Below, one piece after another: positions 19,184 through 30,772 of a stretch of DNA of 30,772 nt. Origin of the DNA: Trachelipus rathkii. Taxonomy: Eukaryota > Arthropoda > Malacostraca > Isopoda > Trachelipodidae. The first letter of the stretch is position 1. Each line of letters starts with the position of its first letter. Location of the stretch: positions 1 to 30,772 of the forward strand of contig JABUQX010078155.1 in the NCBI GenBank assembly GCA_015478945.1. Reading direction: 5' to 3'. The translations under genes were made by a program, and so were the position numbers. The notes beneath the pieces were generated by a model, which saw only the letters and a list, made by a program, of their open reading frames with translations, searched no databases and had not been told where the DNA came from.

Positions 19184-22100
19184 CTGTTTCAACGTAAAAT
19201 ATTTGGTTGGTTTTATATAGTTTATATACTAAATTTTTGTATTTATACTCGATAACTCCTTAACTCGTTCTTGACTTCGTTGCTAGCGAGACTCTTTGCC
19301 CATATACTTTTTGGTATTGCCCACCACATTCGATGGATAAACAGTTATGCTACTCTTCATTTTAGCATCTTCTCTTCATCTGTGTTCTTTATGAATATTG
19401 TAGTCTTACCATATTTTCTTTATCATGCTAGGGGATCCGGAATTATTCCCCTTAGGGTGAGGATGTCTTATAACTTATGTTGGTCCTCTAAATTGTATAG
19501 TGATGAGTTTTTGATAGGCTTCGTCTCTTGCCTATTTATGCTTTGTTACAATTTCCTTCCCGGTACTAAAGTCTTGAACATCCCTAGAAGTCCTATTCCC
19601 CACAAAATGGCGGGATTCCATCTTAACTAGGGAGGGGGCAATATCATTATGACACAAGATATGTAAGAAAAATAGATGAAATATTCTCTATTGTTTCTTA
19701 TTCGCTTAAACATCGCTCATTATTAAACAAATACAGAATCGTGCAAAATACAATGTTACAGGATTCTCCAGTATACCTTGGTAAAAAATATTGCTGACGA
19801 TCGCAGCAATAGTCTGTCCAGAAAATCCTGGGCTATCTTTTCAATATGTGATGTTTGCCTAGATTTGTTTGTTATAAAGTTAGGTGCATTGAAATAAGTA
19901 GAAATCAGATATAGGATAATAGATCTGTTTACGTCGTAATTTTTTTTAACACTCTTTTGCGACTACGTCGTTTCGAGTCATGCAATGATTTTGGTCATTC
20001 CTTTATTTTCCCCCCATCCAGCTATGTGGTATTTCTAAATAACATTAGTTTTTACTTTCTAAAGCTTTCGAATCACTTCTGAAAAGGCTATGAAAATATC
20101 TTAAGTTTCTATTCTAGCCTTACGCTTAATTAGTGTGTTTTATCTCTCTGTATAGATCAGTTGTCCGCGATATATTCGTCGGTATACGAGTGTTGTCGAG
20201 CATAATTCATAAGTAAATTAGTACAATTCAAATATGATTAGAATCATTTCTGCCAAATGAAAGCTCAACTCTCTCTCCTTATAGTTACATATGTCTTATC
20301 TATATAGTGATTATTAGTGAGGAGATATATAATATATATATATATATATTATAGTAATATATGCTCTGTTCAAAGGCGATATATGCCTTATTGCATGCCT
20401 TATTCGTATTCTTAGTCCCGCTTATTTATATATTTATTGGGTATAATAGATGATCTTAATCATTATTTGTGGTATATATACTTAATAAAATGTATTTCCT
20501 TTTATAATCCGTATATATTATGGGTATATATAGATATATATAAACCACATGTGAGAAGAGAGGTAGATAGAGATACCTCTTTCTTAATTTAAATAATTAG
20601 CAAACTGATTCTCTTATTATTATTATTATTATTATTATTGAATTAGATTATTATTTATATATTATTATTATAATGTATTATGATTACTTATTTATTACAC
20701 AGTATTTTTTATTTATTATTATTATAGTGTTATTATTAATATAAGAAATATATTATGTAAAATTCTAAAACTTGATCCTTTTTAAAATCTCTTTTTGAAA
20801 AATATGTGAGTAAACTTTAGGTAATTAATTCAAATATGTTTTTTGAATATTTAAGGTAGGTGTTTCTCATTTTCTTCATGCGCCATAGTAAATTTTTGAG
20901 CGAGCAAGTATAAAATAAAAATTTGTACACGCCAACAGCTAAATATGAATTTAGTTTAAAAATGTTTACCTGTTCAAAATGTGTAAATTTCGCGCTTATT
21001 AATGTGACATTCTATTAAACAGTAGTGCAAGGCCGCTTTAATGTGTTGGTTGTTTAATTAATGGCTCTCTGTATTGTTACTTCGTCAGTGCTCACCATAA
21101 TATGGTTACCTAGCGACACTTACTTCACCAGATATTTATTTGAAAAAAGAAAAAATATTGTATTACGGTTACTTATCAATATTTTTCCTTTTTATCCAGT
21201 GGCGCCACTTTATAAAGTTTGAGTTTTAAATTGATGAAATTTAATCAATGATTTGTTTACTTCACTGAGGCAGAACCAGAAACATAGTTCTGGCTCCAAA
21301 GATATGTTATTGAGTCTGCAACCTTTTTTCCCATTGCTCGCTCTCCAATGGATGCAAGTAGAGTGGCTGGCTTGTTGCGCAGTCGTCAATAAAATCCAAA
21401 GTCAGATAGAATATAAATGACCTTGTGACGTATGGCAATTCCAGTTACTATTGTGTTGGGCTCATTCTTATATAGCTTCAGTGTTGCTATTTTAGTTAAT
21501 TTTTTTTATTAAAAAAATTGATTTATCTAACAAAATTTTAGACTGAGCATTTTAAGAATTCAATTTCGTATTATTTTCAATTATGAACGCTTTTTAGAAA
21601 AAGAAAATAAATAAAATATATATTGATAATAATATTAAACTTAATAGTAGTATATATATATGATATATATAACATATTATCATTTAATATACGTTAATAT
21701 ATACAGTGACATATAGATATTATAATTAGTTTTTTATATTATTATATATGTCTTATATATAGAGTATATATAATATATATTAATATATAATATAGAATGT
21801 TGAATGTTTGTTTAATGTATAATGATTTAGGTACGTTCTAACTCGGTATATATAAAAAATGAATATTAACTTAATAATTGTAGTTTTGTTATGAAGCGTA
21901 CATAACCATAATAGTTGTACTATAAGAATCAAGGAATTCTTTTTATACAGAATCCTCCTCCACTCTGTACCTCGAGGTCCCTAATAGGAGGCGCAGAAAC
22001 AACTCAGTATCACCTTCGCTGTTTAAGATGTCCTCGCTATTCACCCCTACAGATACACTCCATTAGATTGTGCTTCTTGAGAGATTGATATGCGACCTCG

Positions 22101-22190
22101 CTCCGTTGGTGAATGATTAATGTGTCTGCATGGAGCATTATTGGATAAGATCGCCACATTGACCCCCAAAATCCAAATAAGAGGGGCCGG
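19184..22190. other. Unassigned AT-rich region, no gene seen
   Basis: A 119-codon plus-strand frame (19271-19630) has no ATG at its start and no recognisable domain. (TA)n runs lie near 20325-20355 and 21650-21790, and ATT runs at 20615-20760. The patch 21950-22190 is less AT-rich but gives no family match. Upstream exons of the minus-strand sulfotransferase would be expected in or beyond this region, but I could not find its PAPS-binding motifs. Confidence 0.45.
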
Positions 22191-22194
22191 AATA

Positions 22195-22500
22195 ACTGAA
22201 ATAATTGTGATAATTAATAAATACTAATAATAATAATAATAATAATAATAATTAATAATTAATACATAATAATAATAATATAGTTAATAATAATATAATA
22301 ATAATAATAATCATAATATATATATTATAAATAAGTAATAATAATAATAATCAACTAGTAATTACTAAGTAATTAAATAATAATTAATATTATAATAATT
22401 ATAATACGTTTTACATACATAAAATAATAATAATAATATATATATCAAATAACATAGTAATATTTTAAAACAACTCATTAATTATAATAATAATTAATAC

Positions 22501-22531
<31 letters not shown>

Positions 22532-22690
22532 TAAATAATAATAATGTAATAATAATAAATAATAATAATAATAATATCATTAATAAATAATAATTAATAA
22601 TATAAATATAATAGATAGTATAATAATAATAATAATAATAATAATATAAATAATAATATGATAAATGAATAAATAATATAATCTAATCAA
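22195..22690. repeat. Degenerate (AAT)n tract
   Basis: About 500 bp of interrupted AAT/TAAT repeats, similar in texture to the tract at 18590-18890. Confidence 0.9.
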
Positions 22691-23639
22691 CTCACCTTAG
22701 AATAAGAACTCGCATATTAGAGTGTGTTTAGTTTAATATTCATTTAAATAATTAATAGTATTATAATAGTTAACTCCATCTTAATAACGAAAATCTATAC
22801 AAGACAATTTTTAATACAGTAAATTAAAAAATTAAAATAAGAAACATTAAAAAGTAAATATATACTTTTAAAAAAAATTATTAACAGGAATATGACATAT
22901 TGTACAATGTAAGTTTTACTTATTGTTGATACAGGTTTTGGGCAATATGTGATAATACTTATAAACTATAATTACGAAGAGATGGAAAAATTTTAATATC
23001 TGAAAATGTCAAGAAAACCTTAAAAGTTTCATTGCCTCTGCTATGAACTCTATTGACCAACGATATCTAAGCTAACTATGTGATTTTTAAGAGGGCTACG
23101 AGCATTGGTTAAATTCATTTCTTCATCCAATTATTCACTTTTTCTTCGTGAAAAGGTTTGCTTCTTGGAGTATTTTGAAAAAAAGCCCCCATTGATGTTT
23201 GATTATTCCTGGAGGTCTGGGAGATATCCCAAAATCCAATTCTACTATATAATGAATATTTGGCATTCTCTAGGTGTAAAGAGTGTTTTTGTTTAGTTGC
23301 TTGATATTTCGCGTGAGGATGGTGATGAGGCTATATATAATAGGTGATTTGTGCTTCATGTGGTGGCGTATTAGTTAGAGTATTGACTGTGCTAATAGTT
23401 TATGTTATTGCAATTATGTTTTGATTAGAGCATGTGTTGTTGAAGAGGGAATTGTTTCTGAGGAGGTGGCCGTAGATAGAACGGCAAGCGGAGGAGGAGA
23501 GGGTGATTTAAAACGGATGTTTATAGTGTGAATCTTGTTGGAAATTATGGCATAATGGATGAGGTATATAGGCCTTACGTGGCGAGACCCACGTCATTAG
23601 AAGTGAGTGCGTCAATTTTATATGATCAGATGTACGGAA
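22691..23639. other. Unassigned region left of the minus-strand LINE
   Basis: AT-rich to 23050, then GT-rich on the plus strand up to the LINE, which suggests the decayed 3' end or UTR of that minus-strand element may start near 23300. No protein motif was identified. Confidence 0.4.
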
Positions 23640-25860
23640 TTGTTAGAATTTTGTTTCTTCGTGATTGATGTTGATTGAGATATGTAGTTTCAGGCAGTTG
23701 ATGAGTTCTAGGGCAATTTTTGGATTCTTTGGGTTAATTTGATTCTGTTTGAAGTTGTGTATGTTTTTTATAGAGTGGGATTCGCTCCGCTGTTTTGATC
23801 CATAGTTGTGACATCTGGTTCGAGAGAATTGTTTGTATGGAGCTTCTCCCAAGTGTCGTTATCTCCTCATTGCTGAAAACTGTCGGGATAAAGTTTCGTA
23901 AAGACAGTTAAGTTTTCTATTTCCATTTGTCATTATGATGTTTTGGATGATGAGGAGGTAAAGGATCTATAAGAGTAGGTGTCAAAGGTTATACCAAGAA
24001 TTTAAGGTGTTTCTAGTTCAATTGCGCAATGATGAAGTTATTGTAGTGAGAGTTACTGTGTGGACTCGCTTTGTAGATGAATTGCGATGTCTGTCGGTTA
24101 CAGCGTAGATTCAGCGTTATGGAATGGAATTCTCGGCAGAGCAGTGCGGGTGGACATTCTGTATATAGACAAGCCAGGCTTCTAGTTGGTTTAGGTGGGT
24201 CTGAGTATGAGTTGTAGCGGTGGATATTACAGATGGGTCTGGATGGTTATGGTTAAATCATCTGCATAGGTTATAAGATGTGAATTGGGAGAATTGATGG
24301 GGTGGGGAATCAGCTGTAAATAGGTTGAACACGAACGGGGACAGGATGGCACTCTGAGGACTTCGGTGTTCTCCATATTTTTACGGTTCTTAGAGATCTC
24401 CGTTGTTGCTGGAAATGCCTTTAGCATGATGTGCGTCCAGATATTGGATCTGGCTAAGCCTATTATTTATGTAATTAATTTATGTGAAAGGTGGGAGGTG
24501 TATTAGAGCGTTTTTGGCTAATGAGAATGTTTCTGAGGTACTGGTTGAAGTTCGAATGACGTTTACTGATGTCAGATGGCCAAGTTGTCATTGGTTTATG
24601 TGGGATGGACGGATGTCTAAAGTTCTGGTGTATTATTAATCCATTTATGATGATTTTCATGTGGTGGATCGTCTTGCTAGTGCATGTTGAGGTATGCGGT
24701 GCTCGGACTTATTTGAAGCCATAATCTGGTGTGAGGTTGCGGAGTGAAAAGATGTAGCATGAATTTATTTGGAGTGAAAATGATATTCTCATTTGTTTGC
24801 ACAGGGAGGAGAAGAAGGAGATTTAGGTGGATGATGAGAAGAGGTAGGTTGCGGGGTCTTTTCTGGATTTCAATTTGAGTATTTTGATTTATTTGCTTTA
24901 ATTTTACAGAGTAGAAGGGAGATGCAGTAATGTAAGAACCTAAGCTATGTTGAAATAATATACTGAATAAATGGGATGAAAGAATAGCAGAAAAAATTGA
25001 ACAAAGGTGAATCTTGAGTGTGCAAGGTTGAGATGTTTGTCTGCGGCAGAAGGCAGGAGAGTACTTATAAAAGTTTTGAATTAAGTGAGGCAATTGCTAG
25101 TGTAGTGAATGGGGGTGTGGGATTGATTTCTAATTTTGATTTTTTTGCAGGTTGGTATTATTTTCTATTATTTCGGTATGATGTTGGGTTTTTGGAGATT
25201 TCTGTAGATAGTGTTGTGCAAGGATATTGCAGTGGTGCTATGGTGACGTATCTAAGTGGAGAGTTGTTTTTCCTCCTTAATGCTTCGTTTGTTGGAGGGA
25301 TATATATTTTTCGAGTCTAATAAGAGAGACGTTTCACTGTGTGCCCAATTTAGATGTATATATATGAATTTTTCATGCCGTTATGGGGTGGGATGTAGTA
25401 ATTGGAAGTGTGTGGGTTCTTAGGGAGTTAATAATGAGAGTTATGAACTATCTGCGAGAGTTGTAGAAGATTTTTTGATGTCTATGCTGTATCTTTGTTT
25501 TATCAGGTTTGCTAGATTCAAAAGTTGCTATAATGCGGTCTTGTAGTGCTTTTATAAGACGCCTGTGCATATTGTAGGAGGTTGGAGGCCCTTTTTAATA
25601 ATTATTCTGTTTGGTGAGATTGTTCTATGGACCTTGATGTAGGGGGAGGGAGTTAGTTGATTTTCCATTAGGGTAGGCAGGTTTCTCATGTACTGGGTGA
25701 ATTTTTCCCAATTTGCCTTTTTGTAGTTGGTGAAAGTTGTTAATTATTTTGGGATTGAGCATTTTTATTGTCGTGTACGTGATTATTATTAGGGGACAGT
25801 GGTCTGAGGGAGATTCAATATATTCTGTGTTCACATGTAGGTTGGTAAAAGAGAGAAATA
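23640..25860 (-). pseudogene. LINE with endonuclease end, RT with YADD, and C-terminal remnant
   Basis: Minus-strand frames in order start with ESPSDHCPLIIITYTTIKML at about 25775-25815, where SDH is the closing catalytic motif of the APE endonuclease. The linker follows, with FTQYMRN and NRIIIKKGLQPP (about 25560-25720). A weak RT palm region (24475-24660) comes next. Then PQSAILSPFVFNLF (motif B, about 24310-24360) and HPINSPNSHLITYADDLTIT follow, with YADD at 24257-24268. Another frame continues KPGLSIYRMSTRTALPRI (about 24120-24180). The YADD box is the RT metal-binding motif C and is intact, but frames change many times, so the copy is dead. Clade is uncertain; the SDHCPI and PQSxLSPxLFNLY style resembles arthropod Jockey/CR1-type elements. 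Confidence 0.78.
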
Positions 25861-26560
25861 GAGTGAGAATGACGATTGTTCAGGAAGCCCAGAGCCTCTC
25901 TCTCACGTAGGCCAAACTAGGCAATGCGCTGGAAGCGTGCAGTGCTCATGAGGGCGGTCCTTACGCGTGGGCTTAGAGAGCGCGGCAGACAACGACAGCA
26001 AAAAATAAAAGAACTAAATATATATATTATTACTTGAAATTAATAATTAAATACTTTTTCTATATATTAGCTATTATTAATAAAATTTTATAGTATTAGA
26101 TTGATACAATAGATTATACAATAAACAAAAATAATTCGACTACGTATAATACTCAATAATAATAATTATTATAATAGTAGTATAATATATGGTGTCGCAT
26201 TGAGATAACATTTTGGATATTAGAAAAATCCGAATTGGTGTGATGTGTGCGTGTGTGTGTGACCGGGCGCACTCAAATGGTCACGCTGTCACTGCTCTAG
26301 AACAGCTGCCTCCTTTTTGGTTCCTCCTTCCTCTTGAATAAAGCCTATTTTACTCGTCTAGTTTTTCTGTATCAATTCGCGACAAATACTCGGTGATTGT
26401 TGAATATGGTGCGTTCGACCTCTTCTTCTATTTATCCTGTCAATAAGCTGGTGCTTCCTCAGAGGTTCGTAGTCATATCTTAAATCCGGTGACTTGTTCC
26501 TACTATTTCTAAATTAATGATCTTCTCACGCTGCTATCTAACTTTATATCACTCCTATGC
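25861..26560. other. Unassigned region between two LINE remnants
   Basis: It contains AT-rich sequence (26000-26200), a short (GT)n run near 26239-26261 and pyrimidine-rich DNA. No gene is recognised. Confidence 0.45.
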
Positions 26561-26579
26561 TGAATGAACTCACCTTCAT

Positions 26580-27620
26580 TCTATTCACAAAGCAGTCAAT
26601 ATTCATTTGTTCTGACCTCCTTCTTTACATCTAGAATATGGACCTTCGTTCTTAATCTTCAGTCGTTCCCAGATTCTATTTCTTCTCTCTGATGCATTGT
26701 GATCATACTCGCTCTCCACACTGGTGAGGATCTGTACTAGAACCTTGCTCGCATCAATCTCGTTAATAAAAATATCAACTTCTACAAATCTCCCTCTCTA
26801 AGAAACGCTTCCAACTTTCGCTATCTCCTTTTCTGACGGTTCTTTCGCATCTCTACCTGTGTTGACATATTATATCAGTTACGCCCTTAACACTAAATCA
26901 AATATAAAATGTCTTTTGTGGAAACCTCACATCACTCATACGGTGCTATGAGTGGGCGGCTCAAAGAAAATCTAGAGAAGTTTTGATTTTTAGACTGCGA
27001 GACTTTTTTCCTACTTTTTGTCTCTCTCTCTCAGTTGCTCCAGCCTATAAATTGGGTCCTCATCTGCGATTTAATGTGGGCCTAAGTTACTGCTTTCTCT
27101 ATATCTGAGGGGATCTCTGTTTATCCACCGGCTTTTGGATAGTGTAGGGTCGAACGTCAAAGTGCGCAAAGGTCTTTAATAAAATTGTTCATGTACTTTC
27201 AGTTACTCTTGACTCCTACTATCTTTCGAAGGGCGCAGATAGTGGTGCTTTATTCTCTCTTTTTCTTATTTACCGCAGCGGAGTGCTCAAGGGAGCTTAT
27301 CCACTCTCGACATACATACCACCTTTACGTTAGACTCGTTGAACCAGGGGTATGCTGTGTCTGCACATGAGATTTGTGTTGATGTATAAAGGTGTGGATG
27401 AGTTGGTTCGCTGCGGTGCTTCTTCTTTCCTGCCACATCTGTTCTGTGGAATTCTTTCCATCTTCTGTTCTTCCTTCCTGCTGAATTAATCTCCCCCACT
27501 TCAAGGCCTGCGTCTGAGCTCATCTGCGTAATTTACTTTAGTTGTGGACTTCTGAGGCGTGCAACACCCACCTCCCATTGAATAGGGGCTGGCCGTGAGT
27601 AGGTATATGGTGACTAACAT
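26580..27620 (+). pseudogene. 3' part of a CR1/Jockey-like LINE (RT thumb to 3' end)
   Basis: Plus-strand frames match the C-terminal end of a widespread arthropod LINE ORF2. A weak match is MSGRLKENLEKF (about 26948). Then come LLDSV (about 27136), VHVLSVTLDSYYLSKGADSG (about 27190-27245), IYRSGVLKGAYPLSTYIPPL (about 27268-27327, corresponding to FYRYYxGxCSSELxxLIPP) and FFFPATSVLWNSF (VLWNSF at 27441-27458, usually FxPRTxRLWNSLP). Finally RATPTSH, a stop and IGAGR (about 27557-27600) match the usual end. The frames shift several times. The copy ends at a (TA)n tract at about 27622. The N-terminal boundary is uncertain. Confidence 0.75.
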
Positions 27621-27621
27621 G

Positions 27622-27719
27622 TAATATATATTATATATTAATATATATAATATAATACTATATATATATATATATATATAGATTATATATAATATTATAT
27701 ATATATATATTATATTATA

Positions 27720-27751
<32 letters not shown>

Positions 27752-27797
27752 TAATATTAATATATTATAATATATATACTATATATATATATATATC

Positions 27798-27829
<32 letters not shown>

Positions 27830-28195
27830 CAGTATTATCATATATATATTTATAATATATTATGATATAATATAGTTACTTATATATTATTATATATAAT
27901 ATATAAATATTATATAATATTATATATATATTATAGTTCAATTATATAATATTAATATATATATATAATATATATACTATATATTAATATATTAATATAA
28001 TATATATATATAATATATATTATAATATTATATATATATATTAATATATATAATATATATCTTAAATTATATAATATATATATATATATATATATTTATT
28101 ATATTATAATATATTATTATTATATATATATATAATAAATATATTAATTATATATATAATATATATATATATATACTGAATATAATATTATAATA
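27622..28195. repeat. Long (TA)n tract
   Basis: About 570 bases almost only A/T, directly after the end of the plus-strand LINE. Confidence 0.95.
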
Positions 28196-28198
28196 TAC

Positions 28199-28600
28199 GG
28201 GGTCGCATTCTTCAAACCTCTGCCGACAAACTCGGAGGAGTCTAAGATAGTAAACGCATAAACGTAACAAGGAACATTTGATGTGTTAAATAACCTATGC
28301 TGATAAATAACCTTCGTTCAAAGTACGGACGATTATGAAGGCATACACTAGATTTTATGTTGTGGATGCGCGTCCGTATGTAGGTTAACGCAACGATTTA
28401 GGTTACTTCAAATATTAATGTGCTGGCTGTCGATGCGTGTGTATTCAGTACATGTGTGTACGCTTAAACGCGTCCTTATACGGAAATACGTTGGCAATTA
28501 CTCTATTTACCTTGCCCAAATTTCAATTCGTTAGAATCTGCAGATATCAAGTGTAGGCATCGATTACGAATGTGATCACTACACTCTTCCCGATTTAACC
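28199..28600. other. Unassigned unique sequence
   Basis: Moderate composition with no recognisable frame. It may be the 5' flank or UTR of the mariner-like element that follows. Confidence 0.4.
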
Positions 28601-28619
28601 GGCTAATGATAATTGTGGT

Positions 28620-29570
28620 TATACTCAGTGCGGAGAATGTAATAATAGGTGAAACGAAGAGCAGTCCATCGCATCGTACCAGGGGAACGAGTTCCCACAC
28701 AGAAAATCACCCCACCAGCTGACACATGTAATCTGCTCTCGGCGCTCATCAGCTCCTTCGAGGATGCATGACGGAACCTTTTCGTCCCCGGCGGCCATGA
28801 TGGAAGACCGCGTAACGCGATCCTGCCTTTGAAGAAGAGGTGCTGAGAGAGTCTCGCCAAGACCGTTCGAACTCAACTTAGAACGCGAACGCGGCCCAAT
28901 TGCCCATGCCATTGGGTTCAATCAGTCGTCTATGCGTTCGGAGTCTTGCAAGAGAAAAGCCTCCATGCATACGACACCTACAGGATAGTACAAGGACTTG
29001 GGCCAAACGACTTTGCACCCGTGTGCGAAATTTGCCCGGTGGTATTCTGCACATGAGAGCATCGTATAATCGCTGCCTTTCCTGCAACATGTCTTGTTTG
29101 TTACCGATGAGGCGATGCTTCACACGTGATTGACTACATTCAACAGCAAAAACAGCACGACTATGGACGGACGACAATCCGCACGCAATGTTCATCAGAG
29201 ATTCACCAGGCGAATTTACAGTAAACAATCTGCAGGTAAAATACGTCTGGGGATTATCCTGCTTGGGACCTGTCATCGAATTCCACACCGTTTGGAGGAC
29301 CTGCTTCCCTGCCAACTACTCAAGAATGACGCTTCCGCAGCTTCATGGACGACCTACCCCCTTGCGACCACGCAGAGGACATGTGTTTCCAACATAGGCG
29401 CTCCAGCGCACTTTAAGCACCAAATTACTGGCGCATTCTGAGCAGAGTTACTCGAGCAAATGGATAGGGAGAGGGGGAAATGTTGCGTGGCCTGCAAAAT
29501 CAGTCGAGCCTCCGCGCCCCTAGATTATTTCTTTCGGGGAATATGTGAGAGTGTGGTGTAAATTAACCAG
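28620..29570 (+). pseudogene. Decayed mariner/Tc-like transposase
   Basis: Plus-strand pieces in changing frames follow the order of an arthropod mariner-like transposase. The helix-turn-helix region is about 28860-28960 (AAQLPMPLGSISRLCVRSLA). Then LHAYDTYRIVQGLGPNDFAP (about 28962-29022), FVTDEAMLHT with the first catalytic Asp (29097-29126), ARLWTDDNPHAMFIRDSP (about 29157-29208), VKYVWGLSCLGPVIEFHTVW (about 29237-29296), NIGAPAHF (29391-29414) and WIGRGGNVAWPAKS (29461-29502). Families usually read QDGAPxHF, so the second catalytic Asp is replaced (by Ile) here, and the third acidic position sits in a degraded VEPP instead of PDLTP. Several frameshifts and stops confirm it is inactive. 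Terminal inverted repeats were not identified. Confidence 0.8.
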
Positions 29571-30125
29571 TCACCCAAGAGGAGGATAGTTTGATCTCAT
29601 GCGATATTCTCTCACGTGCGCTTTGATCAAATCAGCTCGACAGTAAAAGATGGCATGTTCGGTTAGAGTCGACAGCGTCAATGGCACTGCGGTGATACGA
29701 ATGTAATCAGGACAGGAGAAGACACTTTGAATAGCCAACCTGTAAATTTTAACCAAATAAAATTGAAATTTACCATAAACAAGCTATATTTGGTTTGCCT
29801 TTACAACCTTCCGCGTCAAACACATACAAGTTGATTAAGCATAATATCCTTATGTGTTACCTTCTATCAACCCTCAGAGCATACAGCAAGATGTACGCAC
29901 TTTCACACATTACATAACATAGAAATTACCCAAAATCTACGAGACTACCAAGTACAGGACGACGGTCCGAAACAACATCAGCAGATGGTTTACGCTTTTA
30001 CATATCCGTAACTTTTGAAACGAAGGCAGTGTACACATTGCTTTAATTCTTCTTCCTCAGCAGATTTAATTAATGGAGGTTCTGTTATAATCCCCTATGT
30101 AAGTTTGTCGCAGAGTTTATCGTTC
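29571..30125. other. Unassigned sequence right of the transposase
   Basis: It may include the transposase C-terminus (29571-29750) and the 3' UTR, but similarity is lost after about 29560. Nothing else is recognised. Confidence 0.4.
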
Positions 30126-30129
30126 GAAT

Positions 30130-30290
30130 TCATATATATATATAGTTATTATATATACTATATATTATACATATATATATAGTATTGTATAACTTATTTT
30201 ATTTCTTATTCTTATTTATATATTATAATATATTTTAAATATGATATAAATCATTATATATTTACGTATATATATATATATATATATTAT
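30130..30290. repeat. (TA)n-rich tract
   Basis: TA runs interrupted by a T-rich stretch. Confidence 0.85.
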
Positions 30291-30620
30291 AGATGTTTTT
30301 ACATATGCTTTAGATGTGACATTTTTTTATTGCATAGGGTCGCGATTCATGATGATTAGAAGAGGCCGTTTAGGCCTGGTCAGGATAGATGTTTGTGATT
30401 TGGTTTGCTAGTGCGTTGGATTTATTCTCTGGGGGAGATTTTTCAGCTCAGTTTACATCTATTTCTGTGATGGTTCAATGTTGATCGGAATGATGTTGAA
30501 AATTCCTCTGTTTATTTGTGAGGGTGGTTCACTTGCACCAGGCATGTTGTGATGCGCTGTAGTCGCCCTCCATATTGTTTTAAGTGTTAGAGCAAAGAAA
30601 TAGCGAGATTTAAGTTGGTT
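30291..30620. other. Unassigned sequence, possibly LINE-derived
   Basis: The GT-rich composition on the plus strand resembles that of the minus-strand LINE at 23640-25860, but I could not find a motif to support this. Confidence 0.3.
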
Positions 30621-30624
30621 TTAT

Positions 30625-30772
30625 TAATATATATATTATATACCTATATATTATAATATACTATATATAATATATATTATATTATATGTATATATATATA
30701 TATTATATCGTGATATATATATATATTAGTGTTACATTCTATTAATATATAGATAATATACTATAATTGATA
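30625..30772. repeat. (TA)n tract at the window end
   Basis: TA/ATTA low-complexity sequence, cut by the window edge. Confidence 0.9.

Noticed and set aside
19271..19630. 119-codon plus-strand frame with hydrophobic segments
   Set aside because: It opens on TTG rather than ATG, shows no domain, and lies in unassigned AT-rich DNA.
28878..29315. 145-codon minus-strand frame
   Set aside because: It is a shadow of the plus-strand mariner-like transposase, whose motifs are on the other strand.

Overview
The window looks like non-coding DNA from a repeat-rich animal genome, most likely an arthropod and perhaps a decapod crustacean. The evidence is spliceosomal introns with GT/AG borders, a tRNA-derived SINE, several clades of non-LTR retrotransposon, a mariner-type transposase, a Harbinger-like MITE, and very long (TA)n and (AAT)n tracts. 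The taxon is an inference from repeat style and could not be checked. There is no bacterial gene organisation, and most long reading frames are chance frames inside simple repeats.

The one convincing host gene is on the minus strand. It is the 3' part of a carbohydrate sulfotransferase (Sulfotransfer_2 family, chondroitin 4-O/CHST11-like) with a final exon at 14584-14877 and an upstream exon at 16350-16528. The two join in phase 0 across a clean GT/AG intron. A further phase-compatible candidate exon lies at 19030-19183. The PAPS-binding exons and the 5' end were not found in the window. The 1.5 kb intron between the last two exons contains a (TA)n tract, a LINE endonuclease fragment and a tRNA-SINE.

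Layout: 1-1680 is AT-rich with no gene. At 1700-4222 are two parts of a plus-strand LINE (linker and start of RT, then C-terminus with a poly-A tail) separated by unassigned sequence. At 4248-5272 are elements with G-run/C-run inverted termini filled with (TA)n, followed by a scrap of RT. At 5490-7660 is a decayed minus-strand transposon protein gene with its probable 5' flank. 7670-10840 is (TA)n tracts and unassigned DNA. At 10842-12083 is a minus-strand Jockey-like RT. At 13193-13911 is a 21-bp minisatellite. At 14025-14326 is a foldback MITE with TAA target duplications. 14563-19183 holds the sulfotransferase exons. 19184-23600 is unassigned AT/AAT-rich DNA. At 23640-25860 is a minus-strand LINE with an intact YADD motif. 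At about 26600-27620 is the 3' part of a plus-strand CR1/Jockey-like LINE. At 28620-29570 is a decayed mariner-like transposase. The rest is (TA)n and unassigned sequence.

All transposon coding regions carry several frameshifts or stops, so none should be active. No novel defence or metabolic system is visible. The most useful observations are the sulfotransferase gene model, the near-perfect 48-bp hairpin just downstream of it, the 21-bp array that stays open in two minus-strand frames, and the close association of transposon fragments with (TA)n tracts.
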